Shown here piece by piece: positions 43,545 to 50,433 of a stretch of 50,433 nucleotides of DNA. The DNA is from an uncultured Lachnospiraceae bacterium (GTDB taxonomy: Bacteria; Bacillota; Clostridia; Lachnospirales; Lachnospiraceae): the NCBI GenBank assembly GCA_945609985.1, contig CALYZQ010000005.1:1-50433 (forward strand), written 5' to 3'. The notes below the pieces were generated by a model, which saw only the letters and a program-made list of their open reading frames with translations, had not been told where the DNA came from and made no database searches. The stretch's first letter is position 1, and every line of letters starts with the position of its first letter. The translations under genes and the position numbers were made by a program.

Positions 43545-43578
43545 ACAGGTGTATACATAGTATATGCCTGTTCTTTTT
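43545..43578 (+). terminator. Intrinsic terminator closing the three-gene cluster
   Basis: An 11-bp stem (43545-43555 with 43561-43571, including two G-T pairs) around CATAG is followed by TCTTTTT. It lies right after the stop codon at 43542-43544. Confidence 0.85.
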
Positions 43579-43605
43579 GACTTCAATTATGAAATATGTT
43601 AAAAT
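43577..43605 (+). promoter_or_regulatory. Promoter for the radical SAM operon
   Basis: TTGACT at 43577-43582 and TAAAAT at 43600-43605 are 17 bases apart, about 30 bases before the start of the radical SAM gene. The -35 box begins in the T-run of the terminator. Confidence 0.7.
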
Positions 43606-43635
43606 AAGCAGAATGATTTTGTAAAGGAGCTTTAC

Positions 43636-45534
43636 ATGAACGAGATTAAGTTAGCTTTATCAGACGATATTTTAATGAAGATAGAAAAGCCGGCCCGTTA
43701 CATTGGCAATGAATACAACTCGGTAGTTAAGGACAAGTCAAAGATAAATGTACGCTTTGCTATGTGCTTCCCTGATGTGTATGAAATCGGTATGTCTCAT
43801 CTTGGCATTCAAATATTATACGATATGTTTAATTCCATGGAGGATGTATGGTGTGAAAGAGTATACTCCCCCTGCCTAGATCTGGATAAAATTATGCGCG
43901 AGGAAAAGATTCCTCTGTTTGCCTTGGAGTCCCAGGATCCCGTTAAAGATTTTGATTTTATGGGTATTACAATCCAATATGAGATGTGCTACACCAACAT
44001 CCTGCAAATGCTGGATTTGGCACAGTTTCCACTGCTCGCAAGCGAAAGAGGTGAAGAGCATCCTATTGTTATTGGTGGAGGTCCCTGTACCTATAATCCG
44101 GAACCTTTGGCAGACTTTTTTGATATCTTTTATATCGGTGAGGGTGAAACCAGATATGAAGACCTGATTTCTGTTTACAAAGAATGTAAATCTCAAAAGC
44201 TTGGCAGAGAAGAGTTTTTGCGCAGGGCAGCCAGAATCCCCGGCATGTATGTACCGAGATTTTATGATGTATTTTACAATGAAGATAACACAATCAAGGC
44301 TTTCCTTCCAAATGAAAAAGGTATTCCGATGAGTATAACCAAGGAAGTGGAGATGGATGTTACAAACACCTATTATCCCATGAAGCCCGTTGTACCCTAT
44401 ATTAAGGTGACACAGGACAGAGTGGTATTGGAAATCCAACGAGGTTGTATCAGAGGCTGCCGTTTCTGTCAGGCAGGACAGTTGTATCGTCCTGTTAGAG
44501 AGCGTGATGTGGAAACCCTGAAAAGATATGCATTGGAAATGCTAAAGAATACAGGGCACGAGGAGATTTCCTTAAGTTCCCTAAGCTCCAGTGATTACAG
44601 TAAGCTTCCTGAGCTGATAGATTTCCTAATTGACGAATGTGGCAAGAAACATATTAATATTTCCCTGCCTTCCCTTAGAATTGATGCCTTTTCATTGGAT
44701 GTGATGAGTAAGGTACAGGATGTGAAGAAATCAAGCCTTACCTTTGCACCTGAGGCAGGAAGCCAGAGGCTTAGAAATGTTATTAATAAAGGATTGACTG
44801 AAGAAGTCATTTTAAAAGGCTCCGCCCTTGCCTTTGAAGGAGGCTGGACAAGAGTTAAGCTTTACTTCATGCTTGGTCTTCCTACGGAAACTGAAGAAGA
44901 TATCCGCGGTATTGCAGAGCTTTCCAATAAGATTGCAGCAACCTTCTTTGATGTGGTTCCCAAGGAAAAGCGAGTAAACGGCAAGGTGCAGATTGTGACA
45001 AGTACTTCCTTTTTTGTTCCTAAGCCTTTTACACCATTCCAGTGGGCTCCTCAATGTACGAAAGAGCAGTTTTTAGAAAAAGCATATCAAACTAAAAAAG
45101 CGATTACAGAACAGCTTAACCAAAAGAGCATCAAATATAATTGGCACGAGGCTGATGTAAGTGTTCTTGAGGGCGTACTTGCAAGGGGCGACAGAAGATT
45201 ATCAAAGGTTCTTTTAAAGGTATATGAAAAGGGCTGTTTCTACGATGCCTGGAGTGAATATTTCCACAACGATAAATGGATGGAAGCTTTTGAAGAATGC
45301 GGTATTGACCCTGATTTTTATACCGTGAGAGAACGTTCCCTGGATGAAATCTTCCCATGGGATTTTATTAATGCCGGTGTTACCAAGGAATTTTTACAGA
45401 GAGAATGGTTAAAAGCGCAACGCGAGGAAATCTCTGAAAATTGTAAAAAGAAATGTCAGGGCTGCGGAGCCGCACGATTTGGCGGTGGAATATGCTTTGA
45501 AGAAAGGGATGCATCTTATGAAGCTGAGAATTAA
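43636..45534 (+). CDS. TIGR03960 family radical SAM protein with B12-binding-type N-terminus
   Basis: A 632-residue radical SAM protein of the TIGR03960 group, which pairs with a TIGR03936 protein. An N-terminal cobalamin-binding-like domain (about 20-190) includes RFAMCFPDVYEIGMSHLG and VIGGGPCTYNPEPLADFFD, then FYIGEGE. The CxxxCxxC motif is RGCIRGCRFCQAG with Cys271, Cys275 and Cys278. The C-terminal part has a CKKKCQGCGAARFGGG cluster near the end that could bind metal. The reaction is unknown. The next gene starts 17 bases before this one ends, so they are translationally coupled. Confidence 0.9.
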   Translation: MNEIKLALSDDILMKIEKPARYIGNEYNSVVKDKSKINVRFAMCFPDVYEIGMSHLGIQILYDMFNSMEDVWCERVYSPCLDLDKIMREEKIPLFALESQDPVKDFDFMGITIQYEMCYTNILQMLDLAQFPLLASERGEEHPIVIGGGPCTYNPEPLADFFDIFYIGEGETRYEDLISVYKECKSQKLGREEFLRRAARIPGMYVPRFYDVFYNEDNTIKAFLPNEKGIPMSITKEVEMDVTNTYYPMKPVVPYIKVTQDRVVLEIQRGCIRGCRFCQAGQLYRPVRERDVETLKRYALEMLKNTGHEEISLSSLSSSDYSKLPELIDFLIDECGKKHINISLPSLRIDAFSLDVMSKVQDVKKSSLTFAPEAGSQRLRNVINKGLTEEVILKGSALAFEGGWTRVKLYFMLGLPTETEEDIRGIAELSNKIAATFFDVVPKEKRVNGKVQIVTSTSFFVPKPFTPFQWAPQCTKEQFLEKAYQTKKAITEQLNQKSIKYNWHEADVSVLEGVLARGDRRLSKVLLKVYEKGCFYDAWSEYFHNDKWMEAFEECGIDPDFYTVRERSLDEIFPWDFINAGVTKEFLQREWLKAQREEISENCKKKCQGCGAARFGGGICFEERDASYEAEN

Positions 45535-46219
45535 ATTTAATAAATACGGACCGGTGCGCTTTATCGGACATTTGGATGTGATGCGCTTTTTTCAAAAGGC
45601 AATCAGACGAGCAGATATTGATGTGGCATATTCTCAGGGATTTAGTCCTCATCAGATCATGTCCTTTGCACAGCCTTTAAGTGTAGGACTTACCAGCAAC
45701 GGAGAATATATGGATGTGGAGGTGCATTCTATTGTTTCCTGCGAAGATGTTAAGAATAGATTAAATGCGGTGAGCGTTCCCGGTATCGAGGTACTTTCCG
45801 TAAAGGTATTACCTGAAAATGCTGAAAACGCCATGGCAAGTGTAGCCGCAGCCTCTTATACGGTACGATTTAGAGAAGGAAGAGAGCCAAAGCTGAATAT
45901 TACCGAGGCACTTCCGGCATTTCTTGCAAAGGATAACATCCTATATAACAAAGAAACAAAAAAGGGTATCAGGGAGCTTGATTTAAAACAGGGAATTTAT
46001 GAGCTTTCCTATAGGAATAACTGTTTTCATATGCTTGTAGATGCTTCCAGCGCAGGTAATATTAAACCGGGACAGATAATTGAAGCGCTATTGAAGGAGC
46101 ATGGTGAAGAATTACAAGAAAACGCTCTTTTGATTACCAGAGAGGACACTTTCCTAAACCTTGGTACAGAGGATGACCGGAAACTAGTGCCACTTGATGA
46201 AATCGGCATGTTTGTGTAG
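45518..46219 (+). CDS. TIGR03936 family radical SAM-associated protein (DUF2344)
   Basis: The 233-residue protein starts MKLRIKFNKYGPVRFIGHLDVMR, a segment typical of the DUF2344 (TIGR03936) family. It also has RADIDVAYSQGFSPHQIMSFAQPLSVG. The family always occurs next to or fused with the TIGR03960 radical SAM protein, as here, and its role is unknown. ATG 45518 is chosen because GAAAGG lies ten bases before it; an ATG at 45509 is an alternative. It overlaps the upstream gene by 17 bases. Confidence 0.9.
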   Translation: MKLRIKFNKYGPVRFIGHLDVMRFFQKAIRRADIDVAYSQGFSPHQIMSFAQPLSVGLTSNGEYMDVEVHSIVSCEDVKNRLNAVSVPGIEVLSVKVLPENAENAMASVAAASYTVRFREGREPKLNITEALPAFLAKDNILYNKETKKGIRELDLKQGIYELSYRNNCFHMLVDASSAGNIKPGQIIEALLKEHGEELQENALLITREDTFLNLGTEDDRKLVPLDEIGMFV

Positions 46220-46230
46220 GAGATAATAAA

Positions 46231-47274
46231 ATGAGCCGTACAATTATGGTGCATAAAGCAGATATGCAAAACGATAAGGAAATGCGTAATACTGCTGACG
46301 GAAAATTGATTTTTACGGAGTATCAAGGTAAAAAATGTGCGTTACTGATATCTGACAACCGTCTGATTGCCGCCTCTTTTTATGGTAAAAGGGGAAGCAA
46401 AATCGGTGGCATCTATATTGGTAAAGTAAAAAACGTTGTAAAGAATCTGGATGCCTATTTTGTGGAAATTGCAGGCGGAGAAATCTGTTTTTTATCCGGA
46501 AAAGAAGCGAAAGCGACTTATATACTCAACAGAACTTTTGACGGACGCATTTTAGAGTCGGATGAAGTTTTGGTACAGGTAACCAAGGATGCTCATAAAA
46601 CAAAGCAGGCATCCGTAAGCTGCAACTTAAAGTGCGATGATTTGGATGCTTTGATACAAATTGCTGCACATCGAACCTGTTTTACCTGTTTGCAGTCACC
46701 AAAGCCTGAATGGCAACGTATTTTGGATACATTGGTATCAGAAGATGAATATGCGGAAATTATAACAGATGATAAAGCACTTTATGAGGAAATGCTTATT
46801 CATGAAGACTGTATTTCTCAAAATATCAGGTTTTATGAAGACAGGCAGTTTGCTTTGGCCAAGCTTTATTCTGTAGAAAGTAAAATAGGCACCGCTTTAA
46901 GCCCTCGTATTTGGCTCAAATCAGGGGCTTATCTTGTTATAGAACAAACAGAGGCATTGACGGTTATCGACGTAAATTCGGGCAAATACGACGCCAAAAA
47001 GGCATCTGATGAGATGTTTTATCAAATAAACCGTGAAGCTGCGTCAGAAATTGCACTGCAGCTTCGCTTAAGAAACCTTTCCGGCATTATTATTGTAGAT
47101 TTTATCAATATGAAATCCAAGAAATTACAAATGGAATTGCTTGAGAAATTAAGAGAACTGGTTAAATGCGACAAACAGCTTACAAGGGTAATTGATATGA
47201 CTCCTCTTGGACTTGTGGAAATCACAAGGAAGAAGGGCAATAGAACCTTGGCAGAGCAATTTAAAAACGCTTAA
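46231..47274 (+). CDS. Ribonuclease E/G family protein, short form
   Basis: A 347-residue endoribonuclease of the RNase E/G group, which cuts single-stranded RNA, often at AU-rich sites near 5' monophosphates. The S1-like RNA-binding part (IGGIYIGKVKNVVKNLDAYFVEIAGGE) and the catalytic region ALTVIDVNSGKY, then IIIVDFINM, are present; the Asp pair that binds magnesium seems kept, while the second Asp of the usual DFIDM is Asn. The protein ends soon after (GNRTLAEQFKNA) and lacks the zinc-link CPxC motif and the small domain of longer RNase E/G. It follows the TIGR03936-like gene by 11 bases. Confidence 0.88.
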   Translation: MSRTIMVHKADMQNDKEMRNTADGKLIFTEYQGKKCALLISDNRLIAASFYGKRGSKIGGIYIGKVKNVVKNLDAYFVEIAGGEICFLSGKEAKATYILNRTFDGRILESDEVLVQVTKDAHKTKQASVSCNLKCDDLDALIQIAAHRTCFTCLQSPKPEWQRILDTLVSEDEYAEIITDDKALYEEMLIHEDCISQNIRFYEDRQFALAKLYSVESKIGTALSPRIWLKSGAYLVIEQTEALTVIDVNSGKYDAKKASDEMFYQINREAASEIALQLRLRNLSGIIIVDFINMKSKKLQMELLEKLRELVKCDKQLTRVIDMTPLGLVEITRKKGNRTLAEQFKNA

Positions 47275-47327
47275 TTATCTGCATATATAGTTAAATTTTA
47301 CGATAGTTGTTGAAGGGGGTATAAGCA

Positions 47328-47879
47328 TTGGAATTTTTGAAATTTGAAAAGGTAAAAGACGGTAAATATCTGAAAAACTATGAAATCACCTACCGCAACA
47401 AGGCGGGCAGAGAAAAGAAATATGAAATAGTCAGCAGAAGAGACCTAAAAAGCATTTCAGATGTAGGTGGCGCGCCTAGCGGTGTCTCCATCATTGCTAC
47501 TAAGGGTGATAAAATGCTGTTATTACATGAATTCCGCATGGGTGTAAACCGAATGATATATAATTTATGTGCAGGAATGATAGAGGATGGCGAAAGAATT
47601 GAGGAATGTATCGTTAGAGAACTTTATGAAGAAACAGGGCTTCATGTAAAGGAAATAAAAACTATTTTACCCCCTTCCTATTCTGCGGTAGCCATTTCCG
47701 ATACCATGACCTATATCGCCTTTGTGGAAGCAGAAGGAGAGCTATCGGATCATACATCTGATAACGAACAGATTGAAGCTTCTTTTTATGGGAAAGAAGA
47801 GATTGCAAAAATGCTGGAAACAGAACCCTTTAGTTCCAGAGCACAGCTTGCAGCATATTATTTTACAAGAGAGGTATAA
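47328..47879 (+). CDS. NUDIX hydrolase, ADP-ribose pyrophosphatase-like
   Basis: A 183-residue NUDIX enzyme, probably splitting ADP-ribose or a related nucleotide diphosphate. It starts at TTG 47328, with AAGGGGG eight bases before it and no better start nearby. The NUDIX box is GMIEDGERIEECIVRELYEETG, fully matching G-x5-E-x7-RE-x-x-EE-x-G. An N-terminal beta-rich part (about 1-55) and the box in the middle are typical of ADP-ribose pyrophosphatases rather than MutT. The next gene begins five bases after its stop. Confidence 0.88.
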   Translation: MEFLKFEKVKDGKYLKNYEITYRNKAGREKKYEIVSRRDLKSISDVGGAPSGVSIIATKGDKMLLLHEFRMGVNRMIYNLCAGMIEDGERIEECIVRELYEETGLHVKEIKTILPPSYSAVAISDTMTYIAFVEAEGELSDHTSDNEQIEASFYGKEEIAKMLETEPFSSRAQLAAYYFTREV

Positions 47880-47883
47880 CCTT

Positions 47884-49341
47884 ATGATTACAAAAATAAA
47901 AAAAGAAAAGTTTGAAATTATTATTTGGCATTTATTACCTGTCATAGGAATTATTGTTTGGGGAGCTTTATCTTTTACAAATTATTTATGGTATGATGAG
48001 GCATATTCTGCTGCTTTGGTAAGAAAAAGTATACCTGAATTAATTGAGATAACATCCATAGATGTACATTCACCATTTTATTATCTACTGGCAAAAGGAT
48101 TTTATCATCTGTGTGGTGGAGGTGTTAATTATTGGTCATTGAAGGTTTTTTCTTTGATATTTTCTTTTGGTTATTTATTATTGGGAAAATATTGGATCAA
48201 AAGATTATATGACATTAAAACATCCATATATTTTATGTTGTTTTCCATCCTTATGCCGATATTAACTGTTCAAGCTACCAATGTCCGTATGTATTCTTGC
48301 GGTTTATTCTTTTTAACTGCCACAGCACTTATGATGATAGAGTTATATCAGGGAGAAGAAAGTGTTAATAAATGGATTGCATTTGCGTTGCTTAGTACTG
48401 CAAGTGTGTATTGCCATACCTTTCAAATGATAGAAACATTAATATTATATATTTTCTTTTTCTTTGCAATAATTCTAAAAAAGCAATACAAGAAATTAAT
48501 TGGATTCTTTTCCGTCGGAATTTGTGTTGCTATTATTTACTTACCATGGCTTAAAATTACTTACGAACAAATGCAGACACGTATTAGCCAAACAATACAG
48601 GATGTAGAAAATATTAATGGTTCTGAAAAACAATTTAATGCTTTAATAACATATGGAAAAGAATGGTTCAGTTCCGGTGAAACACCTATTGCCTTGGTTA
48701 TGTATTTTGGCATGGCATTAACAATCGTTTTAGGATATTTTGCAGTAGATTATATGCGTAGCAAACATAATTATTATGCCGGTGTAGGTCTACTCGTAAT
48801 TGTATTTACTACATTAATCGGAACTTATTTGAATAATTATGTTGCATCATGCTTCATGGGACGTTTTGTTTTTTCAGCATTTGGTGCACTTGCTTTATTA
48901 TATGCGCTGGGTATTCAACAGATTAATTGTAAATGGTTAAAAATCGGAGTACTTATTGCATCCCTTTATTGTTTTATAACACAATACCGATCCGAACTAA
49001 AATTAGAATATAATACACAGATAGACAACTATTTTGAGTTTGTTGAGCAAAATGTAGAAACAGAAGATGCGATAATGATGCATCCTTATCATGTATTAAT
49101 GCTAAGTGTTTATTATCCGGATTTAGAGTACATTGCGTACGGTAATTTAGATGAATGGATGCCTTTTAATGTAAATGAAGTTTTTACTCAATGGGAGCAA
49201 CTAGAGGATATTAATGGAACACTATGGTATATAGGAAGCGATCCCGGTTCATTGTCTCAAAAATATAGATATGAAGAAATGCTTCAATTCCATCATATGT
49301 ATTATGATTTTTCTTTATATAAAATGATACCAAATGAATAA
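47884..49341 (+). CDS. GT-C type membrane glycosyltransferase (ArnT/PMT-like)
   Basis: A 485-residue polytopic membrane protein with about ten hydrophobic segments. After the first membrane helix comes LWYDEAYSAAL with Asp38-Glu39, the position of the catalytic acid in GT-C enzymes that take sugars from lipid carriers (GT39, ArnT, PMT). A following VHSPFYYLL segment also fits. The C-terminal part from about 380 looks soluble. The acceptor and the sugar are unknown. The ATG at 47884 is chosen (AGAGG ten bases before); frames further upstream overlap the NUDIX gene. The coding sequence is visibly richer in A and T than the operon before it, which might mean later acquisition. Confidence 0.8.
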   Translation: MITKIKKEKFEIIIWHLLPVIGIIVWGALSFTNYLWYDEAYSAALVRKSIPELIEITSIDVHSPFYYLLAKGFYHLCGGGVNYWSLKVFSLIFSFGYLLLGKYWIKRLYDIKTSIYFMLFSILMPILTVQATNVRMYSCGLFFLTATALMMIELYQGEESVNKWIAFALLSTASVYCHTFQMIETLILYIFFFFAIILKKQYKKLIGFFSVGICVAIIYLPWLKITYEQMQTRISQTIQDVENINGSEKQFNALITYGKEWFSSGETPIALVMYFGMALTIVLGYFAVDYMRSKHNYYAGVGLLVIVFTTLIGTYLNNYVASCFMGRFVFSAFGALALLYALGIQQINCKWLKIGVLIASLYCFITQYRSELKLEYNTQIDNYFEFVEQNVETEDAIMMHPYHVLMLSVYYPDLEYIAYGNLDEWMPFNVNEVFTQWEQLEDINGTLWYIGSDPGSLSQKYRYEEMLQFHHMYYDFSLYKMIPNE

Positions 49342-49345
49342 TTTT

Positions 49346-49373
49346 TTGCAAACACCCAATAAAACATTATGCT
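49346..49373 (+). promoter_or_regulatory. Candidate promoter for the sigma factor gene
   Basis: TTGCAA (49346-49351) and TATGCT (49368-49373) are 16 bases apart. The match is moderate. It lies upstream of two overlapping hairpins that precede the sigma gene. Confidence 0.4.
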
Positions 49374-49392
49374 TTTACACTTTATAGTTGAA

Positions 49393-49454
49393 AGCTCTTA
49401 AAAAGAGCTGTCGAATCAGTACACAGTATATGTACAGATTTGGCAGCATCTTTT
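49393..49454 (+). terminator. Overlapping hairpins (terminator or attenuator) before the sigma gene
   Basis: AGCTCTT (49393-49399) pairs with AAGAGCT (49403-49409). A longer imperfect palindrome of about 22 bp joins 49401-49422 with 49433-49454 and ends in TTTTAT. The two stems share 49401-49409, so they cannot form together. The longer one could end the glycosyltransferase transcript. Confidence 0.6.
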
Positions 49455-49470
49455 ATATCGGAGGTGTATA

Positions 49471-50433
49471 ATGGACAGTTCCATACTTATTGATTATTTG
49501 GAAAGAATCTTCAAATTTGCATTGGGCAAAAGCTTTTCAGAGGATGAGGCAGAAGAGTTATCGCAGGAAATTCTTTTAAATGCACTAGCATCTCTGCCAA
49601 ACTTACGGGACGAACAAAGATTTGAACCCTGGCTTTGGTCACTTGCCTTAAATACTGCAAAAAGCTTCCGGCGTAAGCAAGGCAGACAACGCGCGATGTT
49701 TGTTTATGATGCTCCCGAAAGCATATTGAATGATTTTTTTATTGAAGACGAAGATAATGATGAGCTCATCTCAAATCTTCGTAAAAAAGTGTCCATTCTT
49801 TCCAAAATTTATCGAGATATCATTATACTCCATTATTACGACGGGCTTTCCACAAAAGAAATCGCAACACGGCTTGACATTCCAATTGGTACCGTGACTT
49901 GGAGATTGTCAGCTGCAAGAGAAAAGTTGAAAAAGGAGTGTAAAAATATGGAAGAAACTGCATTAAAACCTGTTTTTCTTGGAATTGGTATCTATGGAAG
50001 CGGCAATTATGACGGAAAAGAGCGTCTATTTCCCTGTGAATATATCAGGGATGCGCTTTCGCAAAATATTCTGTATCATTGTTATGAAAGTCCTAAGGGT
50101 GTAGAGGAACTAGCGAAGCTTTGCGGAGTTTCTGCATACTATATTGAGGATTGCCTGCAAAATTTAGAGAAACGATGTGCTGTTATCCAGACTACGAAAG
50201 GATTTTACCAGACAGATTTTATCATTTGGACCGATAAATACGGTAAATTCTGCGAAGAACATGCAGAGAATGCCATTATGCCGGTTATAGATAAATTAAT
50301 TAAAGCTTTGGAAGCATTATCTACTGAGGTTTCTAGGATGGATATTTATCGTGCCGGTAAGGCAGAAGAGGAGCTTAAGTTTTTATATGGTGCCTTGGCA
50401 TTTTCCTATCTGAGTAAACATTACAGTGATTAT
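49471..50433 (+). CDS. ECF-like sigma-70 factor with winged-helix-like extension, incomplete
   Basis: The frame opens at ATG 49471 (GGAGG seven bases before) and runs off the right edge without a stop, so at least 321 residues are visible. Residues about 1-72 are sigma region 2 (EDEAEELSQEILLNALASL, then FEPWLWSLALNTAKSFRRK). Residues about 105-155 are region 4 (LSTKEIATRLDIPIGTVTWRLS, then AREKLKK). Beyond about 200 comes a second helix-turn-helix-like part (GVEELAKLCGVSAYYIEDCLQNLEKR, then a possible wing), followed by a helical region. Such an extension is longer than a plain ECF factor and might sense a signal. No anti-sigma gene is visible in the window. Confidence 0.8.
   Translation, partial: MDSSILIDYLERIFKFALGKSFSEDEAEELSQEILLNALASLPNLRDEQRFEPWLWSLALNTAKSFRRKQGRQRAMFVYDAPESILNDFFIEDEDNDELISNLRKKVSILSKIYRDIIILHYYDGLSTKEIATRLDIPIGTVTWRLSAAREKLKKECKNMEETALKPVFLGIGIYGSGNYDGKERLFPCEYIRDALSQNILYHCYESPKGVEELAKLCGVSAYYIEDCLQNLEKRCAVIQTTKGFYQTDFIIWTDKYGKFCEEHAENAIMPVIDKLIKALEALSTEVSRMDIYRAGKAEEELKFLYGALAFSYLSKHYSDY

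Noticed and set aside
43876-44439. A 187-codon - strand frame inside the TIGR03960 radical SAM gene
   Set aside because: It lies wholly within a gene with clear family motifs and a CxxxCxxC cluster; no ribosome site or family pattern was seen for it.
1-50433. CRISPR arrays, tRNA or rRNA genes, transposases, integrases, prophage genes
   Set aside because: No regularly spaced repeats, cloverleaf genes, rRNA-like segments or mobile element protein motifs were recognised on either strand by eye.

Overview
The window is 50.4 kb of an AT-rich, densely packed bacterial chromosome. Most genes lie on the + strand in tight operons with strong AAGGAGG-type ribosome sites and sigma-A promoters (TTGACA/TATAAT-like). 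Several things point to a low-GC Firmicute of class Clostridia, most likely a Lachnospiraceae relative: RuvAB with RecU and no RuvC in view, short HisG paired with HisZ, the yloU-yloV-recG and rsmD-coaD-ylbJ gene orders also known from Bacillus, YtfI/YtfJ and YlbJ sporulation-associated proteins, and a FakA/DegV pair. No tRNA, rRNA, CRISPR array, transposase, integrase or phage gene was seen. The window is a chromosomal core with a few accessory islands.

Layout. 1-8.5 kb: the end of a MATE efflux gene, ruvAB, zapA, a U32 family RNA-modification protein, a FtsW-type glycosyltransferase fused to a class B penicillin-binding protein, and a small NUDIX gene. 8.5-12.4 kb: an HD-GYP protein on the - strand with an altered HD dyad, a small unknown gene, ytfI/ytfJ, a 46-residue membrane peptide, a protein with a C-terminal J-domain-like segment, and rpmB on the - strand. 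12.6-17.7 kb: Asp23 protein, FakA-like kinase, RecG and a DegV (FakB-like) lipid-binding protein. 17.8-22.1 kb: a type IIA topoisomerase subunit pair. 22.1-26.2 kb: rsmD, coaD, a coiled-coil protein, a membrane-anchored amidase, and ylbJ on the - strand. 26.2-33.2 kb: RNA pseudouridine synthases, a HAD phosphatase, a YgiQ-type radical SAM protein, an SDR, peptidase E and recU. 33.2-38.3 kb: a histidine operon hisZ-hisG-hisD-hisB-hisIE, whose last product carries a degenerate HisF-like domain at its N-terminus.

38.4-43.6 kb is the most accessory-looking part. On the - strand are a substrate-binding lipoprotein without a permease, a membrane-tethered LuxR-type regulator and a small membrane protein. 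Divergent from them are three small genes of unknown function. The 313-base region between the two sets holds inverted repeats. 43.6-49.3 kb: a radical SAM protein with its TIGR03936-like partner, a short RNase E/G, a NUDIX hydrolase and a GT-C type membrane glycosyltransferase. The window ends inside an ECF-like sigma factor gene with a winged-helix-like extension.

How the genes work together: much of the content is housekeeping (Holliday junction processing by RuvAB, RecG and RecU; topology; ribosome and RNA modification; cell division and peptidoglycan synthesis; histidine and CoA synthesis; fatty acid phosphorylation). The points most worth a second look are the FtsW-PBP fusion, the permease-less lipoprotein plus membrane LuxR regulator, the HisF-like pseudoenzyme domain on HisIE, the HD-GYP protein with Tyr in place of the HD histidine, and the extended sigma factor.
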